From Casuarius casuarius (lineage: Eukaryota > Chordata > Aves > Casuariiformes > Casuariidae): DNA of 64,000 nucleotides. The notes beneath the pieces are model-generated. The model did no database searches. It was not told the origin of the DNA and was given only the letters and a program-made list of their open reading frames with translations. A program made the translations under genes and the position numbers. Of this stretch, positions 36,461-49,499 are shown piece by piece (positions within the stretch are counted from its first letter, which is position 1; each line of letters opens with the position of its first letter). The stretch spans positions 62,001 through 126,000 of the forward strand of contig PTFA01000338.1 in NCBI GenBank assembly GCA_003342895.1. Reading direction: 5' to 3'.

Positions 36461-39400
36461 TGGAAGATGTAACCAGCCAAAGGATCCTACTCTGAAAGAA
36501 AGGCTTCAGCTTCAAACAGTGCATGGCTGGGCCAAAGGTGTCCAGCAGAGGCAGTCTGATATTTAATTGACCTCAAACACAACTAAGTCATCATTGTCCC
36601 CAAGAAGTCCCTCACGTATTTCTAGACACTAGCATGACAGCATTCCATCCTGAAGAGATTCATGCTACAAGCTGGTGACTACTCCAGAGAAAGAAATATC
36701 TGCTTCCTGGGGAAATAAGCAGCCATAAGTGTTCAAAGCTCCTAAGTCAGGAATAAGCCTCTCCCAAGCACGATGAGCTCAGACAAGCATTACTGATAGC
36801 ACAAGGAGATAGAAATACAACCCATGTTTGGAGATGTTTCCCAGGTGCTGCTCTGCCCCATCCCAGCCCCATGCAGCAGTGTGAAATTCCCTAGGCCAGC
36901 ATTTCTCAACCTGTGGCATTCAAGGCAGAGAGCAGCCCAAACACAGCTGCAGAGGCAAAACACCTCACACCCACACACACAGCAGCACTTACACACAAGC
37001 AGATCACAGGAAAGAGCAAGTCTAAGTGGAAAAGTGTTGCAACACTCCACAAAACAGCCCCCCAGGATGTTTGTCAAGACAGGCAAAGTGACCCTTAAAT
37101 GTCAAGGAATGCTGCCCCAAAGGCTCAGATCCTTGATGCAGCCACCACAAGATCAGGAGAGCAAGAAGCCTTGTATCCAGTGCTTCCACTGCAGCAGTGA
37201 CACAGCCACATACGCCACAGCTGTAACAGCAGGGAACTGTGTCTTTATGCATTACAGCACCAAAACAGGCACTTGTCCCACCTGGGGTCCAGCTGGCCTG
37301 AGCTCTTGTACAGCCAACACCAATCATCTGAGTGAGACCATTGGTTTCAGAGTAAGAATTTCAGTATTTCCTTCTCCCCCCCCCCTCCCCCATACATTTC
37401 CTGGGAATAAACTTTTCTGGGGCTTTCCATCACTTAAGACAAAAACACTGAAGTTACCATCTGGATGGTCACAGCACTGTCACACTGATAACCAGCCTAA
37501 TCCTTCTGATTAGGAGAGGATTTACAATAGGACAGAAGGGGCAATTTCCTTCCTTCTGCAGCATTTAAAAGCAGCTCCTGTTTCATGCTTGGCCCCAAGG
37601 AAAGCTTCTGCCAGGTTGTCCTCAGCCTAACCCGGAAGAGATGGGGCACCAAATACCTATGTTTGGGGCCAGACCCTAAACTGTTAAGCCCATGTCCCAA
37701 GCATCCCCATGAAGGACTCATGCCTGGTTGTGCAGTGACCTGCTGAGCACTGCCTGGGTTAGACATACCCTGCACAAGACAACACCCTCCTGCAGAGGAG
37801 CTGAAAGTGCCTTGGGATGACACCAGCCTCAACTGGATTTGAGCCCCAACCTCCCAGCCCCTTTCCCCATCTCCAATATTCTGCTGTCCTACTGCTCCCT
37901 GCATCAGTCATGACACCTTTGCTCCCTCGCAAGGGGACCCCATCAGGATTACAGACTGGTTGCATGTTATGGAAGTATTTAAGATGGGAGGGAGAACAGA
38001 GAGCAGCCGCCAGCTCCTTTGCAGCCCATGCCATTTCCTTATCATCCCTCTGTATTTACCATTTCTTTCCTACACACCCCAGCTCTCCAGGGGTGCACTG
38101 GGGCTGGCAGGTGGATTTTGTGCAACATCAGACACCCTTAGCTGTGCATCTCCCCCAGGAGCTGGAGCAATCTGGCAGCTTTGTGTTTGAAAGCCTCATG
38201 GCAGGAGAAGGGAAAGAAAGTGTCTTTTGGCAGGCCCCTGACATCAAGGGAAGAATGCTTGGGCCAGGAGATTCAGGTAATTCAGTTCAGCAGGGCTGTC
38301 CATCAGCCAATGGCCCAGACATATCCTCCTCCCCTGACAGTTCCCACCAGCAGGAATGCCCAGGGAGTCAGCACAGGCTGAGTATTCATGTGTTATGAAG
38401 TGACAGCACACCCTCTTCCTCCCATGCTTGCCAGTCTGGCAGAGAAATGGCCTCTGGACCACACACTTCCTAAACAGATCAGAGCATATCAAAGGGAGGG
38501 TGCAGGAAACAAGGGGGAGGATTTTTTTTTCCTTCTTCCAGCTCACCAGTCTAGCAGCACCTCTTGGGTGGAGGCTGCAGGTCACACAGCCCACTTCAGC
38601 TAAACCAGAATGGAGAGCTGTGATTTATAAGTGACCATCCATGACCCAGAGTTCTAGGGCGGAGGGGGTAGAAGTAGTCCTGCATCTTAAGTAGATGAGA
38701 TTTTGTGTTACACTTAAACAGAAAAAGCAGAGAAAGCCCCCAAATGCTTCACAGCCAGCTGTAATAGCAACATGCTAGACTTAGTGGAATGCAGGGAATA
38801 TGCTTTAAACTAGCTGCCGTCTGGCTCTTCAGACCCCTGCCTTACCCCAGGGAGCACAAGCTAGCAGGTACTTGCTTTTTTCCTGAAGAGGAAAGAGCTA
38901 CAACCACCCAGCCTTCAGTTAGCCAGGCACATAGGTACATTGCTACCAGGCTATGACCCAGGCAACTGCAGGCTGGACCCAGGTGAAGATTAACCTAACT
39001 CAGAAGCACCCCACAAACCTGCCACAGTCCACACAGGGAACAAGAGACTCAAATTAACTTTCTGCTTTGTTCTCTCCATGCCTGCAGCTCAATCTTATAG
39101 GACTAGAGTAGCTGGAGCCTTGGCTCAAAGGGGAGAGTGGCCAAAATGCTGCCCAAGTCTCTGCAGACATCCTTGCACAGTGCTGCTCAGGCCAAGGGCC
39201 CTGCAGAGCACAGCAGGAGCAAGCAAATGGTAGAAAGTCACATTTGCAGCAAGAGCAGAGCAGGAAGCTTGCAAATCAGGCTACAAATGCAGCACAGGCC
39301 ACACTGCTCCAACTAGCAAGCCCTTTGACATGCATAAATAGACTCATTGCCTCCCAGGGACCTGCGTGCAGCCTTCAATTTACAGCTTATGTGACAGGAA

Positions 39401-40440
39401 TGATAATCACCATCAGGACAGCTTGCAAGAAGTTAAGGGTATGACAGATCCCCCTGATGTAAGTGTCACATTAACACATGACAAAAGTAATTAAGACACC
39501 ACCACCAATGCATTAAGAGTGGATGATCCATCTAGTGAACACAGCCTCCTTTCAACTCCAGCGCAGTTCCTTGCAATGCAAGAAGTCACCCCCCCCCCCC
39601 CAATCTCTTCCTTCTGATCAAAAAGGCACTGTCATGGGTTCACCTCAACTGGTGCCACCAGTTTCTTTCCTTCTAAAAGGAGAAAAATTTATGAGGTATT
39701 TTTCAGGCAGAGATATTGACACCCAATATCATAGCCCTCACTTGCTTTATTGCAGAAACATAACTGAACAGAGCTCTGAACAAAGTTGGTGAAGTCTCAG
39801 CTAGACACTGCTGTGATGTGCCTTGCAACTACAGTGCAAGTCTGGCATGTGCAGGATAGACCCCATGAGCAACCTGCACCCAGCTGCAGGATGCAACTGC
39901 AGCCTCCCTGCAGGAACAAGCCAGTCTTTCAGCTGTCATGTGTCAGCACTGGAGATGCGTGATCTGACATCTGCAGCAGGGAGCAACAAATATGTGCCTG
40001 AGGAGACATGAGGGCAAAGCCAGGCAGAGGAGGGACCACAGCATCAAGGCCAGGGTGCACAGCATCATGCAGAACTCCTCCAAGGACAGCCTTGCCAGAG
40101 GGCACCTTGCAACAATGGAGCTGGAGGCATGCAGACACAGGACTTGCATTGGTGGATTGTAGGTGGGAGCCTCACACTCCGCACTTCACAGCATCAAACC
40201 CTCACCAGCACAGCAGTGACCAAGTACAGCCAATTGGCAGCAGCACCCAAACTTAGTAGGAGCCAGTTCTTCATGAGGTGCAGCAGAGCCATGGGACTCC
40301 TGGCTGAAGAATGCTACAAGTAGCAAAACTTGCTTTCTTGAACCTATGCAACTAGACAAATTCATAGGAGAGAAATCTGAAGAAATCACCTCTGGCTGAA
40401 GACATGAGCTACAGGTTGCCAGAGGCTGGAGGTACAACAG
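36461..40440. other. Non-coding interval with C runs and a short perfect hairpin
   Basis: No recognised exon despite a 229-codon plus-strand open frame (36824-37513) without any known domain. C10 lies at 37376-37385 and C13 at 39589-39601. A perfect inverted repeat CCTAATC (37496-37502), loop of five, GATTAGG (37508-37514) contains bicoid-type TAATCC. CA-rich stretches lie at 36960-37002. Confidence 0.45.
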
Positions 40441-40560
40441 TGCATGCTCACCCTGTTCTTATGTTTTTACTCATATGCCCACTGTTGACCTCTCCCAGAG
40501 GCAGGACCCCAGGACATTTGGCTGTACTGGATCAGGCCGTACTGGATCAGGCCTTTCTCA
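40441..40560. repeat. Unclassified interspersed-repeat-like end with 15-bp tandem duplication
   Basis: The 15-mer gtactggatcaggcc is present twice in perfect tandem at 40524-40538 and 40539-40553. The flank 'ccctgttcttatgtttttac' (from about 40451) and the 'tactggatcagg' word recall a widespread sauropsid interspersed repeat that begins 'tactgggtcagacca' and ends in TTCTTATG units, read in reverse. I cannot name the family with confidence. Confidence 0.4.
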
Positions 40561-43500
40561 GGGAATAAAGTGGCCCAAAGCACACAGTGAAAAGGCACTG
40601 TGGCAGATATTTTGATTCACATTTCCAAGGGCTTTTGACAGGAGCAAAAAAAAGCACATTTTAAGCATTCCTTTCAGCCAGCATGCATCCCAGCCCATGG
40701 GACCCCTCCTGGGGCAAGGCACAAGAAAGAACAATCCCGCTTTCTGATCAAGAGCTCCTTTGTCACCCTGCTGCAAGCAATTTGACCTTCAGCATCAGAA
40801 GTGGGCTGGTATCACAACTGTTCTGGTGGGCCTGGGCTGGGAGCAAGTCCAGGCGCTCGGGAAGGACAGCAGCCTGGCTGCCAACCCCAGCATCACAGCA
40901 CAGAGAGCAGACTGGAGACTGAGAGCTCAGCTTTGGAAACACTCATTTCAGCTCAGCACATTTCCTCCAACAGCCAGACATGGAGAAGGTCACCCAGGCC
41001 AGCATTTCCATCTACAAAAATATCTGTGCCAAGAAAGAACAGACCAGACCCAGGCCAGGCTATGCCAGGATGTCCAGAGGGTCTAAGCCTTTGAAATAGA
41101 AGCTCAGCCTCATTTCATCAGCAGCACCTTCGCATTTCTTGAAAACAGTTTTCCCCTGTAGCTCCCCTCTGCTGCTCCAAGGACAGAGCCTCCAAATACC
41201 TCTGCATCCATTCTTGGCTCTGCCTCCAGTTGTCACCTCTTGAAAACGTGGAGCATTCTGCTCTTTGCATAATTAGAAAGGTATTAATTACCAAGCACAG
41301 CACTTGCTAATGACACATCAAGGAGACAGCTGACCTGCACACAGGGCAAGAGCAAGGGCAGCTTCTGCCTGACAATTCAACACATATGCTTCTGGGCAGT
41401 GTTTTAAGCACTGCTTTTAGCAATAGAACAAGCTGTGCTCTCCCACACACACCAGAAACCAACAGAATAAATACTAACCAGGTTTGTTATTGCTGTAAGT
41501 CCCCTTACACACAGCCATGACAGCAGTGAGCTCTGGGGTGAGGGCTTCCCCATGGATCCATCCCTAGGCAGCACTTGGCCTGCACACCTCCTGCTCCACA
41601 CCAAGGCATCATCCCAGTACCAGCAAGACTGCTGCACTGCCCAGCCAGCCTCTGAAATGCTCTTCTTTCTCCTGGCCTGCAGTCCCAAGACCCTGGCCCC
41701 CAAATGGAACCTCTCAAAACAGCCCAAACTTTAAATGCATCTGTATATTTGCACACAGGGGCTGCTTATCAGTGCAGAAAGGTCAGCCCAGCACTGAGCC
41801 TTGAACAGGACTCGCTAGCCAAGCAATAGCATTGCAGTCAGCTAGCTACCCAGATTTCCACACCCCATGCCAGTCTTGCCTAAGGCCCAGAGAATACAGG
41901 CCAACACCACTGAAGCAGATATATTCCTTCTGACATAACCAGCAATGATGGAAACCATGACAATGTCAACAACAACTATTACAAGGAGGCAGGAATGAAT
42001 TTGAGCATTAGCCATCAGACAGAAGGATGTCAGGGCTACATGGCAGAAAACAAATCTGGACAGTGCCTGGGTCACTCTGGGCAAGCCAAGTGCAGGCCTG
42101 AACGCCAGCTTCTCCAGAGATGGGAAACACGTGACAGACATCGGGTTTATGCAGCAGACCTGCCCTCCTCTCCTGCAGAGCCCTTTTGGCAAGTTTGCGC
42201 ACACACATCCACTTCAAGTCTGCGTAATACCCTTCCCGTGCTATCCAGGCACAGAAGTGTTATGATACACATTTAACTAATACAGCAGCAAAAAGGGGTT
42301 AGGGCACACAGCTTGTGATTAAGCAGAGTTTCTTTCTTCACATGCTGGCAAGGCATCTGCAATTAGCAAGCCCTTGATTCTCTGCAAACTCCCCTGAGAT
42401 GAACAGCACCTGATACTGGTATGTCCAAAGGTCTTTCATAACTCAGAAAACTGCTCCCCACACCTCTGTTTCAAGACTGGTGAGATTTTTCACACCTTAC
42501 AGCTCAGAAACACTTAAAACTCAGACACTGAGCCCAGTTCCACAGGTCACACCAAATCCGCCAGTGTAATTGGCAGCACAGGTGGGCTGTGGCTGATACA
42601 AGCCAGGGCAAAATTACTCTCATTAAAAGCAGCAAAGCAAGGCCATGCTCAGAGTGATTGCAGGAAAATTGCTTCCCACATCAGCTCTGTCAAGCCAGCC
42701 ACCAGGAGGGCTGCAAAGGAAAGAGCTCAAGCAGCCTGTGTGCTAATAAGATCCCCTAGAAATGTAAACTCTGGCCAAAGTAGCTGCATGAACACAGGAT
42801 GAGAGGCTGGGGAAAGCCAGATGGCTTTTCCCCAACCAACACCACCAGCTGCCACAGGGTTAAATCAATGCATGAAGCTATTAAAGGGGGTGGAAATGTT
42901 TTAACATGATTGAGTGAAATTCCTCACACTTTCAAGTCTACAAGGAACCCCATTGGGGCTTAATAGGCTAACACAGGATGTTCCATTACAGGTTGTTAAC
43001 ACACACAGGGGCCTTGGGAAGCACCACAATTAGGGCTCCCCACACTCCCTTCAAGGAGGATTCTCCCCCTCACCACAGCCTTGAATCCTGAATCCAGGTG
43101 ATTTGGACTGATAGGGAGGAGGAATAGAGGAAGAGGCCATTCCCTTCTCTTCCACACACCACTGCCACCTATACTGAAGTGGTAAGGTGCAAAGAGCAAG
43201 AGGCTTGCAAGGGTTTCTTGAGTAGGTTTGGCTTTCATCATGCTGAAGGAGCAGCAGGTTGGTCCACAGGGAAAGGTGCAACACACCAAGCTCTGAACCA
43301 CCTCTGCCAGAGGGACTCTTTCCTCCCCACTTTTCTCCTTTGCCTCCTGCCCCCACCTCACTGCTCAGTCCCAGCTCACCAGCTGTCCTCCTCCATGTCC
43401 TCAAGCACGCCCAAACCCCCTCCCCACAGCCCTGTCCCCCAGAGTCAGGGCAGGAGATGCAAGCACACGTACCACACCTAGTAGTGATAAGTAGGAGATA

Positions 43501-45496
43501 CCAGCAAAGCTCTGGCCTCAGACCCATTTCAGTCTCAGGGGAAAGTGGTCTGCTGCTCCCCAGAGGCCTCAGTGCAACATGAGAATTACTACAGCCCTCA
43601 GTTTCTGCCCTATGCAGTATAATATCTCCAACCAAGAATAAGGTTAATACTCCTCAGGAACTTAAAAACAGGTATATACTAGTTATTTTCCACTGACAAG
43701 AACACAGTAACTAAAGCACAAGTAGGAGGAGGATCAGAAAAGAAGGAAAGGACATTACCCTTAAGCTGTCAGGCTGGAGCACCTTGCCTTGCTCTCCACC
43801 AGACTGCCCCGCTCAGGGCAACCACAGCTGTTTGCATGGCTGGGTCACAGCCCTGGGGTTGCAGGCATGGAACTAAAAAGGAGAGAACTGGCCCACAAGA
43901 GTGGCTGCTGGCTTTCCCTCTTGTAGGTCAGTAAGGCCAACATCTCTCAGGAGCATCTGAAACATTGATTTGCTGAATAAATCCTACAAATTTGTAAGCA
44001 AAACAGATCCAGAGTCAGCAACTTGCCTAGTCAGGGGCCAGGAAGCTGGGCACAGCTCAAGCAGCATTCAGGAAGAAGGGGAGCTGGGATGCTGACAGAC
44101 AGATCACACCAAGGGAGGATGCCCTAGGGCAATCTCAAAGGCAGCCAAGAAAAATTGTACAGGAAAAGCTCAGACAGTCCTGGTAACAACATGGTTTGGC
44201 AAATTCAGATCCTACTGTGACAGAGCTTCTTTTTCTGCTCATAAGATAGTCCAAAACCTCCCTAGATTCCTCCTCTTTTGTGGACTGGCCTAGATCCTCA
44301 GTTCCTATCTCCCCACAGTACCTGTAGTCATCAAGACTTCGGTCCCTCACAGTCTTTGATCTCCTTCCTTTCTCCCACGCAAAGAAAACCAGGACCCTTA
44401 ACACCTAGGTTCAGTCACACAAGAATGGGAAGCGGCCCTCAGGACATCTCCAAGCAAGTGACCTGGCCCAGCTGGCTTCAGTGGTACCAGCACCATTCAG
44501 CAAGGCACTGAAGTGACTCTAGACTTGTACCAGTCCAACCAGGACTCAGCTCCAGCCCTTTATCCTCTCAGCTGTAAATAAGCCCCTATCAAACATTAAC
44601 AAGGGGCTCCATTCACAGCCCTTTGGTAGCTGTGTGAGGGCTCTCAAGTTGTAACAAAACCACGCTGACATCTCCTCACGGAGACCTGGCTGTCACTTCA
44701 AATTCAGCCCAAAGAGCAGAACTCTCAATCCTTGCCTCAAACGCCACCTCAGCCACCACAGGCAGTGTGCCACCACTTCCCCCCCCCACCTATCACCAGC
44801 TTACTGCAGCAGCCTCCCTGGCCCAAAAGTCAGATGACATCAACTGACTCCACGCTCTCCCTTGGTTCTGCATCCTGGGGGACTCTCATTGCACAGCACA
44901 GCCCCTCCTCAGAGCTCCCACTTTCTCCTGTGCCCATCATTGCCAGCTGCTTTCCTTGGGCAAAGCTGCCCTGCTTGCATCCAGACTCAGGCTGCAAACA
45001 GCCCTCCCTCCACACCCCACTGCACACAGCTTCCCAGGCTCCCCTTTTATCTTCGCACCCAAAGGAAAATTCCATTTTTCTGTCCATTGAAAAGCTCCTG
45101 AAGATGCCTGTGGGACAGGCTTATGTTCACAGGCAAGTCACTTAATGCTTTGCTTCACACTGAGAAGGAGCCCTCAGAAACACCTACAAAAGTGCCCACC
45201 ACCACCAGGCTTGCTCTGTGCCTCAGCAGTGACCAGGCAACTGCTGTGCTGGAGTCGCCAGCAAAGCACCATTATTTCCTCCAGTCACCACACACAGCAC
45301 AGTGCACCAGGGCAGGCCTGTGCCAGAGGCCATCTGAGCTTGTGCAAGACTGGGAGCACAGCCCAACAGGGTCAGGCCATACCCCCAAGCCAGAACAGGC
45401 TGTGATTTGCTGCCTGCCCCGACCAGGGCAGAAACGTTTGCAAACTCCACAACACAGAGACAAAAAGAAAAATCCAAGCAACTGACTTCCTTGCTG
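40561..45496. other. Non-coding interval
   Basis: About 4.9 kb, CpG-poor, with no recognised exon, RNA or mobile element. C9 lies at 44779-44787. A minus-strand 89-codon frame at 44135-44404 has a more globular, charged composition than its neighbours but matches nothing I know. Confidence 0.45.
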
Positions 45497-45640
45497 ACAG
45501 ATCCAGCTGGAAGGGAGCTCAGAGGCTTGACATCCAGTCCATACCCCATTCCAAATAGGGGATCTTCACCAACAACCCCAACACACAGGGCTGGAGCAAG
45601 CAGCACTAGGAAACCCTCAACCCTTTTCAGGAGGTCCTAG
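45497..45640 (-). mobile_element. Probable CR1-type 3' end, degraded
   Basis: 'agatccagctggaagggagc' then 'tcagaggcttgacatccagt' and 'ccataccccattccaaatag' resembles the reverse complement of the CR1 3' UTR in its non-avian sauropsid form ('ctggaagggacctcagaggtc'). A later 'aggaaaccctcaacc' also fits. Decay is heavy, so the family is likely but not certain. Confidence 0.48.
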
Positions 45641-46522
45641 GAGTTGGAGCCCCTCTAAGGGGCAGCACTCAGCCAGAAACATGCCACATGTTGCAGCAAA
45701 CTATTTGGCTGCTTTTGCTCTGCAAGAGGCAGGGCAAGCCCAGCCTGCAAAGGCTCCTGCAGGTCTCAGTACAGACTACTCCATGCTGCTTTCCACCAGG
45801 GTTGGAGGTTGAAGACAACATAAGGGCGCAAGCTCCCTCCCAGGATAACCTCTCCTTGCAGGAGAGGGGTATCAGGCCTCATATGTTCAGTGGGGATGGA
45901 AACTGAGACAAGGCAGTTACAGGGACCCTCCTGGAGAGCCAAGGTCTTTGCTCTAACCCAACTTTTGCCCAGCTTACATGGAAGACATTACCAAACAGAC
46001 CACATGTTCAGGTTCACTAATCCTGCTGCTAACCCACCATGACACTACTCAGAGTTAAGAGCGCGTCCTCATTTGATCTGCAACACATTTGTTGTTTCAG
46101 GCACTGGCAGGTCTTATTTGTAAGATCATGAAATGGTCTGAAGACATACAATAACACATCAATTAGATGCTCAGAACTCCACTATCAGCAGAAGGGTCAA
46201 GCACACTGTTCCATCTCTGCAGAGCTCCACTGCTTGTTCCCCACTTCAATCAGGCTCCTCAGAAGCAGTGCCTTTGCAAGGAGGGCTTAGCATCATATAT
46301 ACCATTTTACTTTTACAATTGGCTTGCAACTGGGAGGGGAGGCAAAAAAAACGAGTGTTGATTTTTGTTTAAAACAGGCAGGCTAGATGTACAACAGCTT
46401 CCAAACTTTGCGTCGTTTTGATCTAGACAGCCCCCTTTCTGCCACATTCTGGCAGGAGACAGGCACAAAGCACCAATTAAACAAAGACAAGTTATGCTTT
46501 TTCTGTCAGGCAAAAGAAGGCA
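45641..46522. other. Non-coding interval
   Basis: No exon recognised. A short segment near 45892-45930 ('gggatggaaactgagacaag') resembles the MIR body in reverse, too short to call. CpG-poor. Confidence 0.42.
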
Positions 46523-46556
46523 GGGGGAAAGGAAGGGGGAGAGGGGAGAAGAGGGG
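46523..46556 (+). other. Predicted G-quadruplex in a 41-base polypurine tract
   Basis: G5 (46523-46527), loop aaaggaa, G5 (46535-46539), loop aga, G4 (46543-46546), loop agaaga, G4 (46553-46556). The whole stretch 46522-46562 is purine-only, so a triplex (H-DNA) form is also possible. It lies just upstream of a CpG-retaining block. Confidence 0.62.
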
Positions 46557-46599
46557 AAAAAATAAGAAACCCAGCCCTTAAGTCATTTTGCTTTCAAAA

Positions 46600-46865
46600 C
46601 AACTTGTCAAGCCAGCCCCCTCTCCTCCCATCTCCCTCAGAGAGAGAGCAAGGAAGCACCCGCACGCTTGCCGCAGACGCGTGGCGTCAGTCAACAAACC
46701 ACACCATCAGTCACTTGGCACATTGGACCGAGCCATGCCCTCGCTTTCCCTGGGGCATCCATCAAAGCCTATGACAGGCAACAAGAGCAACAGATTCCTG
46801 GCGGAGAGAGGCTTAACACGATCCCCACCAGCCCCGCTGACGAGAATCCCCACTTACAGGCCATT
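46600..46865. promoter_or_regulatory. Candidate regulatory block, CpG-retaining
   Basis: CpGs cluster in cacccgcacgcttgccgcag, gacgcgtggcgtcag, ggaccgag and ctgacgag, while the DNA on both sides has very few. The segment is non-repetitive and has no recognised exon. GGCGTCAGTCA near 46684-46693 is CRE/AP-1-like. An A-rich run with one G closes the block at 46871-46889. Confidence 0.3.
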
Positions 46866-46889
46866 AGGTTAAAAGAAAAAAAAAAAAAA

Positions 46890-47819
46890 GCCAAGCTAGC
46901 TGCCTTTGCAACACACTGCAAAGGACCCACAGTGCCAGTAAAGTCCCAGCACTTCAGGAGAGTCTGCTTGGAGCACCCAGCTCTGAACCCACCTGAGCAC
47001 CAGCCTGCCTTGCTCAATCTCACCAGGGCCCTACCTGCCTTTGCCTGGCACAAGGCTGGACTAGAGGGTTACAAAGATCCCTCCGGGCTTTATTTTTGCA
47101 CATCATCACTGCAAGATGATAACCAGCTCTGAGTGCCACCCATTTCCAGGTGGGAAAGGGCAGGCATTTTAACAGTGCACAGCCTCAGTGCACAAGCATT
47201 GATCCCAGCTTCAATATCCTGCCTCATTCCCAGGCCAAGCCCCCTCTGTAAAGCCCATCCCTACTGACGGGAGCACTAGCAGAGGCAAGGGACTCAACTT
47301 CCAATTCTTCCTTCCCATGCCAGCTCTTAAGACAGCAGAAGTCCAGTGGCAAAGCCACCCCCACACACTAATGCACATCTCATTTCAATAGGATACTACA
47401 TGTACCAAGCTAACCTCTCCCAAGAGGGCACATGCTCTGCTGCATTAAGAGAGCAATGCATGGCCTGTTTTTTGGGCCTGGCTCAGTCCTACAATTAGCA
47501 TGGATCTGGCAGGAAGAGTGTCTTTGACCACGGTCAGGGCTGCTCCAGCCAGCAGCACACGCTCCCTGCTTGCTAGCAGATGCCCTGGCTCATTAGCATG
47601 GGGTCACTCAGCTGCAGCAGGGCACAAGCACCACTCCCTTATTGCAACACCACTCACGTCCACTGCTGTGGAAGTGTTGAATTTCCTTGAAGAGCTTTGA
47701 AGCTTTTGGTTTGAATTTAAAGGGGAAAAATGCTCACATAAAGAATAGTAGGGTCTCTGTAAACATACCAGAGAAAAAAAAAAAAGAGAGCAAATCTTTG
47801 AGCCTCTTGACCTTGACAA
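46890..47819. other. Non-coding interval
   Basis: No gene or repeat recognised. It contains a CTCATTAGCATGG homeodomain-like word near 47590 and an A-run near 47775-47785. Confidence 0.42.
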
Positions 47820-48010
47820 TGTCCTTGTAATTACAAGACTATTTATTTTCTGTTAAACCCCAACTATTGAACAGACAGTGTCAAGTTGGTTTTCCTAAGC
47901 AAGTGATTACCCTGCCTGGCTAATCTAATGAAAATTATCAGGAGGCCACTGACCTCTCGCTACACACACTAAATAATGCACAAAGCTTCAGGATCAGACA
48001 GGCAAATCAT
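47820..48010. promoter_or_regulatory. Candidate regulatory block with 14-bp palindrome
   Basis: CTTGTAATTACAAG at 47824-47837 is a perfect 14-base palindrome centred on TAATTA. It is followed by A/T-rich text with TTTATTTTC, GTGATTACC, CTAATCTAATG and AAATTATC, i.e. several homeodomain and bicoid-type cores. A single 14-mer palindrome is expected a few times per 64 kb by chance, so the motif cluster is the stronger evidence. Confidence 0.3.
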
Positions 48011-49499
48011 AACCCTACCTTATCTTATCTCCTCCTATACAGCTCCAGGGTTCCTCCATTCATGTTTGGCTGTGTCTCACTGCAAACCACAGTAGAGCCA
48101 GTCCCAAGAACTGCACAGCCAGAAGTTACCTTGGAAGATTTATTCATGTAAGAACTAAGAGCTACAGCAGCAAGTATATTTGGATTTTTTTTAAGCCACT
48201 GCCTGACTCCTGAGCACACAGTATGAGGTGGTGCTCCCTTGGCACCAGGCTTTGGGAAAAGGGGGTTTTGCAGCAACACCTATCTCCTTCAGGAGAAAAA
48301 AAAACAACAAGAACAACAGCTAGAAGAAAACAGGAGCTAGAGCTAGCACTAGCAACTAGGGGAGCAAGACTTAAACAAGGAGCCACAAAAAAAAAAAGTT
48401 ATCGCACATTCCCTGTGCAGCCACAGCTTGAACACCACATGCTTGCTACAGGTAGAAGAATGGATTTGCTATGAGTGACTTCAGGCTCAAATCAAGTTTC
48501 CATCCAGGAAGCCACAAACAACTAGGGAAAGGCACTACTCAAGGACAAGCTCACTGCAACTTTTTAGCCCTCCACCCATGGGAAATCCCAGCTACAGCAC
48601 TCCAGAGAAGGTACCCCTTCTATCCAGCCTGGCAACATGCTCACAGCCCTAAGACCCTACAGCATCACCCCTTTGTACAATCATTACTTTTTGATCCCAG
48701 ACCCTGTAGTACCAGGGCTCCCAGCTTACCTCTGGCCACCTCCACAGCCAGGAGCTTCACCCTGCAGTCTCCTGGATCTTAAGAGCATTATCCAGTAGCC
48801 ATCCACAGACAGAAGCACTTCCCTTTTTGCAAGGCTCTTCCTACTCCTAAAGCACCTGATTTATCTTCCCACCCTGGCTATCATGGGACTTGATTACCTT
48901 TGCTCCAGCTGGGGAGGTGCTAAGTGAGACACAGGTGGTCATGATCTCTCATCTCTTAAAAGGCCAGTTCCTCTCTTACAAGCTCTTAGGAGAACAGTGG
49001 GGGCAAATAATCTCCTCTGAGCTTCTGAGCTGAGCAGGGTGGAGTCACAGCAAACACCGAGGTGGATTTAGGCATAACAGAAGAGGGAGCAAGAGAAATT
49101 AGAAAGACAGGCAGGAAATAGCACAAGCTTCAGCTTTGGGAAAATACCAGCTAACACATGCAAGGAAAATGATCCACAGAAGAGATATTCAAAGGGAGGC
49201 AGAAATCTGGGAAAAATTAATGTCCACCAGCAGAGATTGTTGAGGGGGACAGCAGGCAGCCAGGGCTTTGAAATGCAGCGCTAGCAAGACAGGGGCTCTA
49301 CCTACAGCAGATTCCACCTCTGCAAAAAGGAAGAGGTGCTGCTGTTTTGTTTTGCCTACGTGATGGTGCCTTCAGAAAGATGGCCCTGAATCCAAGGGAG
49401 CCTGGTCGTGGTGGGCACAGGGGTGACTGAAAAGGTTAACTGACCAGGACTTGGCAGAACAAGGGGTCCTTCATTTTTCATCTCAATTTTACAAAGCTG
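48011..49499. other. Non-coding interval
   Basis: No exon or repeat recognised. A11 lies at 48387-48397, with an A-rich stretch near 48296-48330. CpG-poor. Confidence 0.45.

Noticed and set aside
36824..37513. 229-codon plus-strand open frame
   Set aside because: Composition follows the local CAG/CCC-rich DNA. No domain or homologue recognised.
42699..42713. CTCF-like CCACCAGGAGGGCTG
   Set aside because: At least two mismatches at informative positions of the CTCF core. Such words are common in this CAG/CCA-rich DNA.
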